Assembly: GCA_003116975.1 (NCBI GenBank)
Contig: BGKB01000214.1
Span: 1-64,000, forward strand
DNA length: 64,000 bases
Reading direction: 5' to 3'
Source of the DNA: Aurantiochytrium sp. KH105
Lineage: Eukaryota > Sar > Bigyra > Thraustochytrida > Thraustochytriidae
Shown: piece by piece, positions 36,318-45,471 of the stretch
How positions within the stretch are numbered: position 1 is the stretch's first letter
Layout: every line of letters starts with the position of its first letter
Translations under genes and position numbers: made by a program
Notes under the pieces: model-generated
What the model saw: only the letters and a program-made list of their open reading frames with translations
The model's database searches: none
Told to the model about the DNA's origin: nothing

Positions 36318-39300
36318 TTAGGGCACAGATTTGGGATCACGCTGGAGAAAAGAGCTAAAGAGCGGATCGCTGGCAAGGTTGGGGAAGCGCTTGACGACGC
36401 GCGAGGAGACGCGACGCGCGCACGAAGCATTGGAAGTCGCGAGACTCGTCATGTGAGGCCGAAACGCCGCGACAAGACGCAGCCCCTGCGCATCACTCGC
36501 AACATGAAGGGCCCGCTGCGCGACGTAGTTCCCGTACGAGTCGTTGAGGAGCTCGCGAGTGACCTCGCGCTGGCAAAGCTCTTCGATGAGCGGCTCGAGC
36601 AGAACGGGCGATGCATGCTGCAAGCACTTTTCGACCACGTTACTTGAGAATTTCTGGGTGGAAAGCTCCACGAGGCGGCTCTTGAGCTGATGCACGATAC
36701 GGTCACCCTCATCGGCGCGCGCCTTTTCGAGCACGTATTGCACGACATAGTTGGAGAAAGGGTCCTGCATAAGGTCAATGGCGTGTTCGATGACCTTGTC
36801 AACGAGCGCGGCGCGTTGTTTGTCGTCCGCAGCGTCTAGGCAACGCTGAAAGACGCAGCACCCATGGCGATGGCGAGTGATGACGAGGACGTCTTTGATG
36901 ACGGTCTCGTAGACAAAGCCAACGCGATCGTGTGGGATGTATTGCAAGCAGCGTTGAATGACGTGGTTTCCGTTGGTGTCCATGCTAAGGCGCGTCACGT
37001 GAGGCGTGAGGGCTTTAACAATGAGGTCAAGCTGGTCATAGGTGGGGGCGTTGCCGCCAGTAACCTCGATGAACTTTTGGACGGAGCGAGTGCCGTGCAA
37101 GTTGAGGGCGGCCTCGATGAGCTTGCTTTCGACTTCCTCCAACATGAGAGCGCGCTGCGCGACTGTGGCTCGCTCCAAAAGTTTCTGGAAGAGGTAATTT
37201 CCAAAAGGATCAAGCATGAGCAGCACAAGACGGCTGCGCACCTCATCGAGGATGACCTGACAAGCACGGTCGCCGTCGGCGTCGACCTTGACCTGGAGAA
37301 ACCTACATCCTTGCTGTTCCTTGGAGAGCTGAAAGATGGAATCGCGCATTTCCTCTAGAGGGGCCTGCAGACTCGGACCGCCAAGGCCCTCGAGGCGGCT
37401 GCCCATGGGCGCTCCCCCTCCAACGCTGGGACCGCCGGCGCCGCGGCCGCCGCGCTTGCCACCAAGAGCACCTCCGCCGCGCCGTCCACCTCCGGTCCCG
37501 GTGCCAGGTCCGCCGTTGCTAATTCCACCCTTGCGGCCCCCACGTCCACGAGAGGCGTCGAGTTTGGCCCCGTGTCCATTGTTGGCATGACCCGACGTGG
37601 AGCCGAGCGGGTCCCCGTGATGGGCCGTGAGGGCACCCGGTGGAATCATGGCACCTTGATCGTGGTTCATGTGCTGGTGCTGGTGCCGAGGATGCTGGTG
37701 CTGTTGTTGTTGTTGTTGTTGGTGCTGGTGCTGGTGCTGTTGTTGTTGTTGGTGATGGGCGTGCTGCTGGTGCGGCTGCAGGTGATGATGCTGCACATGA
37801 TGATGGTGTTGTTGCGCCGCCGTCGCTTGGTGGGCAAGAGAGGAATGGTGCATCGACATATCCGAGGGGGGCGGACCCGGTGGCGGAGGAGGAATTCCCG
37901 CGACCGGTGTCCAATGGCCGCCGTGAGACATCATGGGCATCATCATCGTTTCTACACCGTTGGCAAGAACAACCTTTTGCGGCGCAGCGTTTGAAGCGTT
38001 CGAGCCGCTGTAATAAGGGTTTGCTGCAGATGGGTACATGGACGCATGCTGACCGTAACCACCATCATAAGAACCTTGCATATACAGTCCTTGCTGTTGA
38101 TCGTAGCCGACAGAGTACATGGGCAGACCGCCCGCAGAGGTTTGCTGCGCGTGGCTCGAAAGGTGTTGATGTTGATGCAGCTGGTGGCCAGAAGACGTTT
38201 GTGCGGTTCCGTCATCGAAATGGTACATGGGAGCCGCAGCTGTCGCGTCAAAGGGGGAAGACTTCGAGCTCACTGAATCTTGCATTCTTGCGTGACCCTG
38301 AGCTTGCACGTCCGAAGGAGCTTGCGCATGGTGCAGTGTCAGTGGGGGAGGAGCGCCGCCCGCGGAAGTGGGGACTCCCGAGCCAGGGGAGACGGGGGAA
38401 GCCCCAGCGAGCTCATCTCCAATAGGGGTGAAGATGCTAGCAACATGCTGCGCGTCTTGCTGGGAGGACTCGTTGTGTCCATTTTGCCGAACATTATGTT
38501 GGTGCTGTTCCGGGGAGTTTGCAGATTGATGGGAGCGCTGCTGTTGCTCCTCCTCTTGCTGCTGCATCTGGTACTCTTGATAGTCGGTGTTGAGGTCGAG
38601 TTCGTCGATGCGCTTGCGAAGACTCTTCAGAGAATGCCCGGGGCTTTCCATATTGATGAACTGCATGGCATCGTCTTCGTTGGCAGAGGTTGTCGTGCGC
38701 AACGCCGTGCGCGGAACGCCATTAGAGTTTTCGACGTATTTCTTGCGCGGGGCGAGGATGCTGCCGGGACTCTGGGCAAGGAATTTTTCGATACTCTGTG
38801 TGCGCCTTCGCGCATCGCGAGCATCGCGGTGTTCCATGGGGTCGTACGAGCCAAAAGTCGACGAGGCCTGCGAGAAGGCGCCACCCATGGAGCTCCCCGA
38901 AACGGGTGATGATGACCCAAAGTTATCTTCAAAGGTGTCCTCGGCCTCCGCTGCAAGTTGCTGGTGCTGGTCCTGCTGGTGTTGATGATGATGGTGTGAG
39001 GAAGACTGGTCCGAGGGAGACAGCGAGGTAGCGTTCGACAAGAACGCGCTCTCGGAGCCTTGGAGCACGGACACGCCCGAGTGGCTTGGAGGCGACGAAG
39101 ACGTGAGGTTTGAATCGCGCCTAGGCTCGTTGCCAGCAGCCGCAGTGGCAGCGGCTGCAGCTTCTTCCATCCACGAAAAGAGGGCTCCATCCGCAATATC
39201 AATCTTTGGTGGCGCTGACGTAGGCCGCTCGGGGCTATCTTCGCTGCTCCCGCCCCCTTGGTGGACGTCTGCCGCGGCGGCGGCGGCGGCAGCAGCAGCA

Positions 39301-39380
39301 GCAGCAGCAGCCTCGTCGGCTGCGCCTAGCCGTTGCGTTTCCGCGGCGTAGCGGGCGAGATCGTCCTCAATGTCGTCCAT
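36318..39380 (-). CDS. Pumilio-family (PUF) RNA-binding protein
   Basis: A 1020-residue intronless protein expected to bind 3' UTRs and repress translation or stability of target mRNAs. Residues about 1-670 are disordered, with poly-Ala near the start, His/Gln-rich runs encoded by CAG/CAC repeats, and a Gly/Arg-rich (RGG-like) segment at about 610-650. The C-terminal Pumilio homology domain (about 675-1000) has eight PUF repeats. Their base-contacting cores read, repeats 1 to 8: CRFLQ, NYLFQ, TRSVQ, NHVIQ, CCVFQ, NYVVQ, SNVVE, NYVAQ. By the known PUF code this predicts an 8-nt site of the UGUANAUA type. Repeat 5 has Cys where Arg usually stacks. ATG at 39380 begins MDDIEDDLARYAAETQ. Confidence 0.93.
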   Translation of the reverse strand: MDDIEDDLARYAAETQRLGAADEAAAAAAAAAAAAAADVHQGGGSSEDSPERPTSAPPKIDIADGALFSWMEEAAAAATAAAGNEPRRDSNLTSSSPPSHSGVSVLQGSESAFLSNATSLSPSDQSSSHHHHQHQQDQHQQLAAEAEDTFEDNFGSSSPVSGSSMGGAFSQASSTFGSYDPMEHRDARDARRRTQSIEKFLAQSPGSILAPRKKYVENSNGVPRTALRTTTSANEDDAMQFINMESPGHSLKSLRKRIDELDLNTDYQEYQMQQQEEEQQQRSHQSANSPEQHQHNVRQNGHNESSQQDAQHVASIFTPIGDELAGASPVSPGSGVPTSAGGAPPPLTLHHAQAPSDVQAQGHARMQDSVSSKSSPFDATAAAPMYHFDDGTAQTSSGHQLHQHQHLSSHAQQTSAGGLPMYSVGYDQQQGLYMQGSYDGGYGQHASMYPSAANPYYSGSNASNAAPQKVVLANGVETMMMPMMSHGGHWTPVAGIPPPPPGPPPSDMSMHHSSLAHQATAAQQHHHHVQHHHLQPHQQHAHHQQQQQHQHQHQQQQQQQHQHPRHQHQHMNHDQGAMIPPGALTAHHGDPLGSTSGHANNGHGAKLDASRGRGGRKGGISNGGPGTGTGGGRRGGGALGGKRGGRGAGGPSVGGGAPMGSRLEGLGGPSLQAPLEEMRDSIFQLSKEQQGCRFLQVKVDADGDRACQVILDEVRSRLVLLMLDPFGNYLFQKLLERATVAQRALMLEEVESKLIEAALNLHGTRSVQKFIEVTGGNAPTYDQLDLIVKALTPHVTRLSMDTNGNHVIQRCLQYIPHDRVGFVYETVIKDVLVITRHRHGCCVFQRCLDAADDKQRAALVDKVIEHAIDLMQDPFSNYVVQYVLEKARADEGDRIVHQLKSRLVELSTQKFSSNVVEKCLQHASPVLLEPLIEELCQREVTRELLNDSYGNYVAQRALHVASDAQGLRLVAAFRPHMTSLATSNASCARRVSSRVVKRFPNLASDPLFSSFLQRDPKSVP

Positions 39381-40064
39381 GGCGCGCGAGTCTCTAGCTA
39401 GAATAAATGACTTCCTGGTCTACCAAAGCGTCGCCCTTGCTTGCGAGCTGCGTCGGCGACTTTCTTCTCCAATGACCAAAAAAAAGCACGCCGGTCGTAG
39501 CCAAGCCAGCTCTGGCAAAGCCGGGCCTCGTCCCTCCCGGGAAGCCGCCGCGGTGGCGGCGTAGCTAGCTAGCTAGCGCGCCGCCGCGCCGTGTGCCCGG
39601 CCTTGGGACGTCGCCCGAGTCTTTCGGTCCCGGTCGGCCGGCCTCGCGCAGCAGGCAAGCAAGCTGCTTTTCGCAAAGTCCGCTCGCCCCAGACTCCGCC
39701 TCGCTTCGCCTCGCGCGACCTCCGCGCGGCCACGCGGCGCGCGCTCGCTCGCTGGCGAGGTCCCTGCGCCACGATTTCTGGTCGCACCAACTCCGGAAAT
39801 GACGGAGAGGGGCGGGTCGACGCCCCCGCCGGCAGGCAGGCAGGCGGGCAGGCAGGCCGGCACGCAGGCTGGCGCGCCGGCAGGCAGGACAGACGCCGGC
39901 CGCCCGCGCTCCGCGCTCGCCGCTCGCGCAGGCAGGGCCCGGCCTCGCGCGCGGGCTCGTGGTCGCTCCTGTCGCGCCTTCTTTCTTTGCTTCGCCCTGG
40001 AGCCACAAGAAGCCGCCCGCCTTAAACGCCCCCCGCCGCCGCCCCCTTCAGCTTAAGGCGGAAG
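39381..40064. other. Divergent GC-rich promoter, Pumilio / coiled-coil gene
   Basis: This 684-bp GC-rich spacer contains a (GGCA)n-like run at about 39832-39868. Long open frames on both strands reflect base composition and are not supported as genes. Confidence 0.6.
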
Positions 40065-42179
40065 ATGGGCCACTTCGAGCGCCCGAAAAGAGGCGCAAAC
40101 GGCCCCGGCGGAAAAACCGTTTCGCGAATTGGGGTTGCGCACTCGTGCTTTGCGCGCGCGGCTCTGGAGGGGAGGGCAGCACGGGGAGTTCTCTTCGAGC
40201 TCGAGCTCGAGCTCGCAGCGCTGCAGCGCGGCGCGCGGGAGGGCGGAAGCGGCATGCGCGCCGCGAAGAGAGAGGACGGAGCCGAGGGCGAGGTCTCCTG
40301 CTGCGCGGAGGCTGATGGAGAAGAGAGGTTGAGCAGAGAGGACCTCGCGATGGAGGACGACGCCGGGACCGCGCACGTGCGCGACACGGACGGCGACAGC
40401 GAGCTTGCTGGAGGAGGCAAAGCGGAGCCCCAAGACGACGATGCGCAGCAGCAAGAGCAGCAGGTATCGCGAGTGGAAGAGGTCTTTGGAATCAATGACG
40501 ATGCAATCGTGCCTTTTCCTACGAGCCCAGCAGCATCGTTTGCAGCAGCTTCAATCACACCAAGGCCGGGAAATGACAGCAAACGACGACCCGCGCCATG
40601 TCTGGACATTGTCACTGGAGAAGAGGACATGGCGCGATCTAAACGAAGCGAGAGCGCACGCTCATCGACGTCGAAAGGAAAGAGAGCAGCGCCATTTATG
40701 TACAAAAGTGCCCGCTCGCCCATGTCAACAAGCACGCTGACCGCCCCAGAGACCGCCGTCGAAGACATGGACGAGGAACTGGAGGATATATTAGGCCGCG
40801 TTGACGCGTGTGCAAAACTGTCAAGGTCGCTCATTAGTGAGCATGACAGTACGAGGCATGGCCGTGGCATCACCGAGGATGCTGACACATTGCTGCGCCG
40901 AAGTCTCGACGTGAGCATGGAACTCCAGATGGTTGCGGCACGATTCTCGGCCATGTGGGGATCACAAGTTCGCGCTCGCGTGGGGCCAGAGGGCTGGCCT
41001 CGCGACGCCTCGGCTGCGTCCGTGTCTGCCGCGGAGGCGGCGCGAAGTCGGCGGCTGAGTCTCGGCAAGGCGACCAAGGCAGTGCAAAAGTGCTTTGAAG
41101 CGGAGCGAGAGGGACTTTTGCGCGAAATTCGTGCTCTCGAAGCAAGGAATCGCAAATGCGGACTCACGATCCGTGGGCTAGAAACGCGCAAGGAGCGAGA
41201 AGAACACCTGGCCAAGAGGTGTCGCACGCTTCAAGAGCGGGTTGACGATGGGCGTGCAAACCTCGACGCCGTCAAGCGGCAGCTGGAGCGCAGTCAAACG
41301 CATGCTGCTGATACGGATCGAGTGCGGCACCTTTTGGAGGATGAAGTCGTGCAGCTTCGGCGCGAAAAGCAAGAGCTCGATGCGCGACTCGAGGCGCAGG
41401 AACACGAGGCAGCGCGAACCCTACGCGAGCAGACTCGTCAGCTGGCCCGTGACCTCGAGGCCGAACGCGAGGCCCACGCAGCCGCGCGCGAGTCGTGGCA
41501 TCAAAGCAAATTGGAGGCAGACCTTATTCGGCGCCAGGTGGATATCAAAGAGTCCGCCTTGCGCGAGAAGGACAGACACGCCGAAGAGGCTGGCGACATT
41601 CTGCGTGAGACGACCGGGACGTTGCGCACCAAGCTCAAGCAGGCCGAAAACCGAGCCTTTGCAGCAGAAGATGCAATTGCCGGAGCACGCGCCGAGGCAG
41701 ACGGGGTGCGAGCAGAGCTCACGGAGCAGCTCAACGATTTGCGCGCAAAACTCGCGCGCACGGAGGATTTGCGGCAAGATGCCGTGCTCGAAACGCGAGA
41801 TTTGCGAGAACAGCTCGCTCGACGGCACAGTGGCAGCGAGGACACGGATACCCTTTCTTTGCAGCGACAAGTTGCCCGCCTCTGCGAGGCAAACACAGCT
41901 TTGCGCGCGGAAAGAGATCGTGCGGAGCGTACGTCGGAGCGCGCGCTCGGAGCGCTGCGCCAGGCGCGATTGCTGGAGGAGACTGTCTCGCAGCTTCGCG
42001 CACAAATTCGCGATCGGGACGAGACCATACACCAGCTCACGGTGCACTATCGTTCGCCCGAGCAGCACGAGCAACTCGCAATCGTCGCGGCTGAGTCTTC
42101 GAATTTGACCACAATGAATGATGCACCATCGTGCACTGGGGGAGATGCTGTTGATCTCTCTTTTACCTTGTCGCCGTAA
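40065..42179 (+). CDS. Coiled-coil protein of unknown function
   Basis: Single frame of 704 codons. Residues about 335-685 are a long, nearly continuous coiled coil rich in Arg, Glu, Ala and Leu (for example LEARNRKCGLTIRGLETR). Before it lie a disordered Ser/Thr/Asp-rich stretch and a short conserved-looking acidic helix (DMDEELEDILGRVDACAK, near 231-248). The start is uncertain: ATG 40065 is the first, but ATGs at 40254 (residue 64) and 40350 (residue 96) are in frame, and the first 60 residues look compositionally like the GC-rich leader. There is no motor, kinase or membrane motif. Long coiled coils of this type occur in centrosomal, ciliary and Golgi tethering proteins, but nothing here decides between them. 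Confidence 0.72.
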   Translation: MGHFERPKRGANGPGGKTVSRIGVAHSCFARAALEGRAARGVLFELELELAALQRGAREGGSGMRAAKREDGAEGEVSCCAEADGEERLSREDLAMEDDAGTAHVRDTDGDSELAGGGKAEPQDDDAQQQEQQVSRVEEVFGINDDAIVPFPTSPAASFAAASITPRPGNDSKRRPAPCLDIVTGEEDMARSKRSESARSSTSKGKRAAPFMYKSARSPMSTSTLTAPETAVEDMDEELEDILGRVDACAKLSRSLISEHDSTRHGRGITEDADTLLRRSLDVSMELQMVAARFSAMWGSQVRARVGPEGWPRDASAASVSAAEAARSRRLSLGKATKAVQKCFEAEREGLLREIRALEARNRKCGLTIRGLETRKEREEHLAKRCRTLQERVDDGRANLDAVKRQLERSQTHAADTDRVRHLLEDEVVQLRREKQELDARLEAQEHEAARTLREQTRQLARDLEAEREAHAAARESWHQSKLEADLIRRQVDIKESALREKDRHAEEAGDILRETTGTLRTKLKQAENRAFAAEDAIAGARAEADGVRAELTEQLNDLRAKLARTEDLRQDAVLETRDLREQLARRHSGSEDTDTLSLQRQVARLCEANTALRAERDRAERTSERALGALRQARLLEETVSQLRAQIRDRDETIHQLTVHYRSPEQHEQLAIVAAESSNLTTMNDAPSCTGGDAVDLSFTLSP

Positions 42180-44317
42180 TGCTAATTGCTGCTTTATTGT
42201 CGATCCTTTCCGATGTTTGCAATGCTTTGCTTGCACGCTGCACCAAATTTGGTGTGTCTATGTGTGTTTTGAGTAGTTGTCAGCCATGAATTTCTCTCCA
42301 AAAGACCATGTTGATTTTCTACGAGCCCGCATGCATCATCATAGTCCTCCTCGACAACCTGACTCTTGCGATCCGCTGCCGACAACAAACTCGAACTTGA
42401 CATGAAACCATGTTTGTTTCTCTTTACTATACCCATCGTCGAAGAAGAAGAAGACGAAGAAGAAGAGGATGATGATGATAAAGCCTATACAAACATTCGA
42501 GTCTTGACCTTTGCGGCGGCCCTAGAGCGTGCGTGCGCAACCCCAAATGCACACCTGTGATTGGATGACGCTCAGCTTTTTCTCACAGCCTGCCGCACCG
42601 CTCGCTGCCACACCACCGACTCGACAAAGCGAGTGAAGCGCTGCGTTCGCGCCGGCGCTCGCGGCGCGAAGGTCGTGCTTCTCGAAGGCCTTCTTGGCCC
42701 CGCTCTCGCGCGTCTTGTCGGCAGGCCTGGGCGTCTTCCGCGCCAGCGTCCACCCATTCCCCCCCCGGCGCCGCGCGCCACCTTACCCTGGCCGGCGCCT
42801 ACCCAGCTTTAGCCATAGTCTCCGCCTCGCTTTAAGGCGGTACACGCCGCTCCATCCACACGTGCCTCGCGAAACAAAAGAAAACAAAAGAAAAGAATAC
42901 AAAAGAAAAGAAAAAGTAAAAAGGACGAGAAAAGGAAAGTATAAAAAAGAAAAAAGGCGCGACCTCGACTGCCACTGCTCGATTTCGATTGACTTGATTG
43001 GTTGGTTGATTTGGTTGACTTGATTGATTGACTGTGAGCGATTTTAAGATTGATTGATTGACCTCGCGTCGCGCGTCCCGTCGCCGCCGGCGCAGCGGCT
43101 GCTGCCGTCGCGACCACGGCAGCGCCGCCGGCTGCGCTGCCGTCGGCCCCCTCGCGCACGTCGCAGCCGCTGCCGCCCGCCCCCCCGCCCGCGCGAGCGA
43201 AGCACGCCCGCGCGCCCGCGCGGCTCGGCGCCCTCTCCGGCCAGCTGGCGGCGGGGAGGCGCAATAGACGGTGTGCGGCGGGGCCTCCTCCCCTTGGATG
43301 CCAGCAAGTGCAGTATCCGCCATTCCCCACTTGCGGCCCGCGATTGCGCACTTGCGGTCGGCGGAGGGCAGTCGGCCCAGGTTGGCTGGCTGGCCGGCCG
43401 CGCGCGCGTGAAAGCGTTTGCGCGGGGCGCCGCAACACAAGTATGCGGCTGCAGCCAAGTCGACAAAGGCGGCTCACAAGTGAAGCGCCGGGCAGTTGCC
43501 GCCCGCGCAAGAGGAACAAAGAAATGGGTGGCAGCAGCTTCTCGCAAACTACTATCGCAGACCGCATCACGACAAGGTACGTGCCCACGCCCTCTGCCGC
43601 CCGCCCGCCCGCCCGCCCGCCCGCGCGGGGCCCGCCTGCGCGGCCGCCGCCGCGGCCGCCGCGCCGCGCCGCGCGGAGGAGGAACGCGCCGCGCTCGCGC
43701 CCGCGCGCGCCCGCGCGCGTAGGCAAGAGCGGAGGAACGGGATGGAAATCGATGGGGCCTGCGTTTCGAACGAGCGGCGAACGAACCGAGGCACGTCTTC
43801 GCCTCGCGCTCGCGCCCGCGCCCACGCTCGCGCCCGCGCCCGCGCGGTCCGTGGAGCCTGGACTCTGCGCGGCTGCGTGACCGCGCTGCCCGGCTGATCG
43901 CCTCTGCGTGTATGCGTGTATTCGAGCGAGCGTCGAGGAGCCCGTGCGTTCGCCCCGGCGCTCAGGGAGAAGAAAAGGGGAGTGAAGCTGGCGACGGCCC
44001 CGCGTCACCCTTTCTTTATCCCTCTCGCTCGGTTGTGCATCAGGCAGGCTTCCCCATCCATCCGAACCCATCCATTTGTCCATCTGTCGATGAATCGATT
44101 GATTCATTTGATTTACTCTCCTCCTTCGTTCCTGTAGGCACCTGCTTGGAAACCGGCGGAGAGTTGAGTTGACAGACGCCGTGGCGAGGTGCACAGCACA
44201 ACACACGTGAAGCAGCAAACCACTAACGCGAGAGACTCTTGTACTGCACTTACACCGAACAGGTTCCACACTTCGCATCCTTAACTTTACCCTTCCGTAA
44301 CCACCAAGACAGCAAAA
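42180..44317. other. GC-rich spacer upstream of eIF5A with low-complexity runs
   Basis: 2.1-kb spacer. It holds a GAA/GAT run (42439-42482), an AAAAG-rich run (42876-42955), a TTGAT/TTGGT run (about 42985-43062) and a (CCCG)n run (about 43597-43625). A plausible 5'-UTR intron of eIF5A runs from a GTACGT donor at 43577 to a pyrimidine-rich AG near 44138. The long antisense frames over eIF5A and this spacer lack protein features. Confidence 0.5.
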
Positions 44318-44803
44318 ATGGCTGAGGTCGAGACGTTCGAGTCTGCCGGCGAGGTCGCCGAGAAGACGTACCCCATCCGTGCCGGTGAGGTCAAGAAGGG
44401 CATGATCGTCATGCTCAAGGGCTTCCCCTGCAAGGTGATCGAGGTGACCACCTCGAAGACCGGCAAGCACGGTCACGCTAAGGCCAACATCACCGGCCTC
44501 GACATTTTCACCGGCGCCAAGAAGGTCGATATCTCCCCCACGTCGCACAACATGACGGCCCCCTTTGTGACCGTCTCCACGTTCACCCTTCTTGACGTGT
44601 CCGAGGATGGCTTCTGCTCCCTCATGGACGAGGCCGGCGAGACCCGCGAGGATCTCAAGTGCCCCGACTCGAACTCCCCGGACTCTGAGCTCGGTGATAA
44701 GATCCGCGCCGCCCTTGATGCCGGCAAGGACGTCTCTGTCACCGTCACCAAGGCCATGGACTCCGAGGTCATCACCGACTACAAGGAGCAGGATGCCGCC
44801 TAA
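44318..44803 (+). CDS. EIF5A: Eukaryotic translation initiation factor 5A
   Basis: A 161-residue protein of canonical length. eIF5A binds the ribosomal E site and rescues stalled peptide-bond formation, notably at proline runs. The hypusine loop TSKTGKHGHAK is intact, with the modified lysine at residue 50 as in human eIF5A, so deoxyhypusine synthase should act on it. The N-terminal SH3-like domain (about 17-83) and C-terminal OB-fold domain (about 84-155) are both complete. The codon bias is stronger and more C/G-ending than in its neighbours, as expected for a highly expressed gene. The ATG is preceded by AAAA (agcaaaaATGG), a strong context. Confidence 0.98.
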   Translation: MAEVETFESAGEVAEKTYPIRAGEVKKGMIVMLKGFPCKVIEVTTSKTGKHGHAKANITGLDIFTGAKKVDISPTSHNMTAPFVTVSTFTLLDVSEDGFCSLMDEAGETREDLKCPDSNSPDSELGDKIRAALDAGKDVSVTVTKAMDSEVITDYKEQDAA

Positions 44804-45471
44804 GTTGCGTGTGCTGTTGACCCGTAGTAGCATGTAGGACCATTTGGGCCATTGGGAACTTTTCGTCTCTGAAGTGGGTTGCATGGACCTCGCCTGCGTT
44901 GTAATGCCGTGGGTCTGGGTAAGGGGGTTTAAGCCAGGTCTTCTTCTTTGTCTGTGGCGCCTCTTTTCTCTGTCCTAGAATGGAGCTCATCGCGGCTCTA
45001 AGTAACCTCGAAGAATTCAGCGAAAGGCAAAGCAAAATTACAAGAAAAAAAATTAAGTCCAGACTAATGGGTGGTATTCACGTTCTGTTCGTTTTCTATT
45101 TTCTCATTCGTTCAGTCTTTCATACATTCATACATTCGTTCATTCACATGTCAGCCACTTGATCGATCAGTCTATCCGTCTGTCAGCCCATACAGACAGA
45201 AAAAAGCGACTTGTTGCAATCCTTCAACAAAAAAACGACTTGGGTGGTGGTGTCTCTCTTTTGCAGTATACATTTTCCGTGATCACCGTCGATCACCGCA
45301 GGTTGTCTTCTTTGGGTCAGAGTAGAAAAGAAAAGAAAAGCAAAAAAAAGGAAGAAGTTCACCCTAGAACATTCTTCACCTTGCGGGGCCTTGACGCCGA
45401 AGACAAAAAGATGCATTCGCGTGTCTCTCATAATATGTCTCCCCACAGCAAGCGATGCTCGTTGCTCAGTA
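44804..45471. other. Convergent spacer, eIF5A / GABA-B-like receptor
   Basis: This 668-bp spacer contains CATT-rich (45105-45145) and AAAAG-rich (45326-45354) runs and the 3' UTRs of both genes. I see nothing else. Confidence 0.55.

Noticed and set aside
42809-44884. 691-residue minus-strand frame overlapping eIF5A
   Set aside because: It runs antisense through the whole eIF5A gene and GC-rich spacer. The composition is Arg/Gly/Ala-rich with no motif; it is a by-product of GC-rich sequence.
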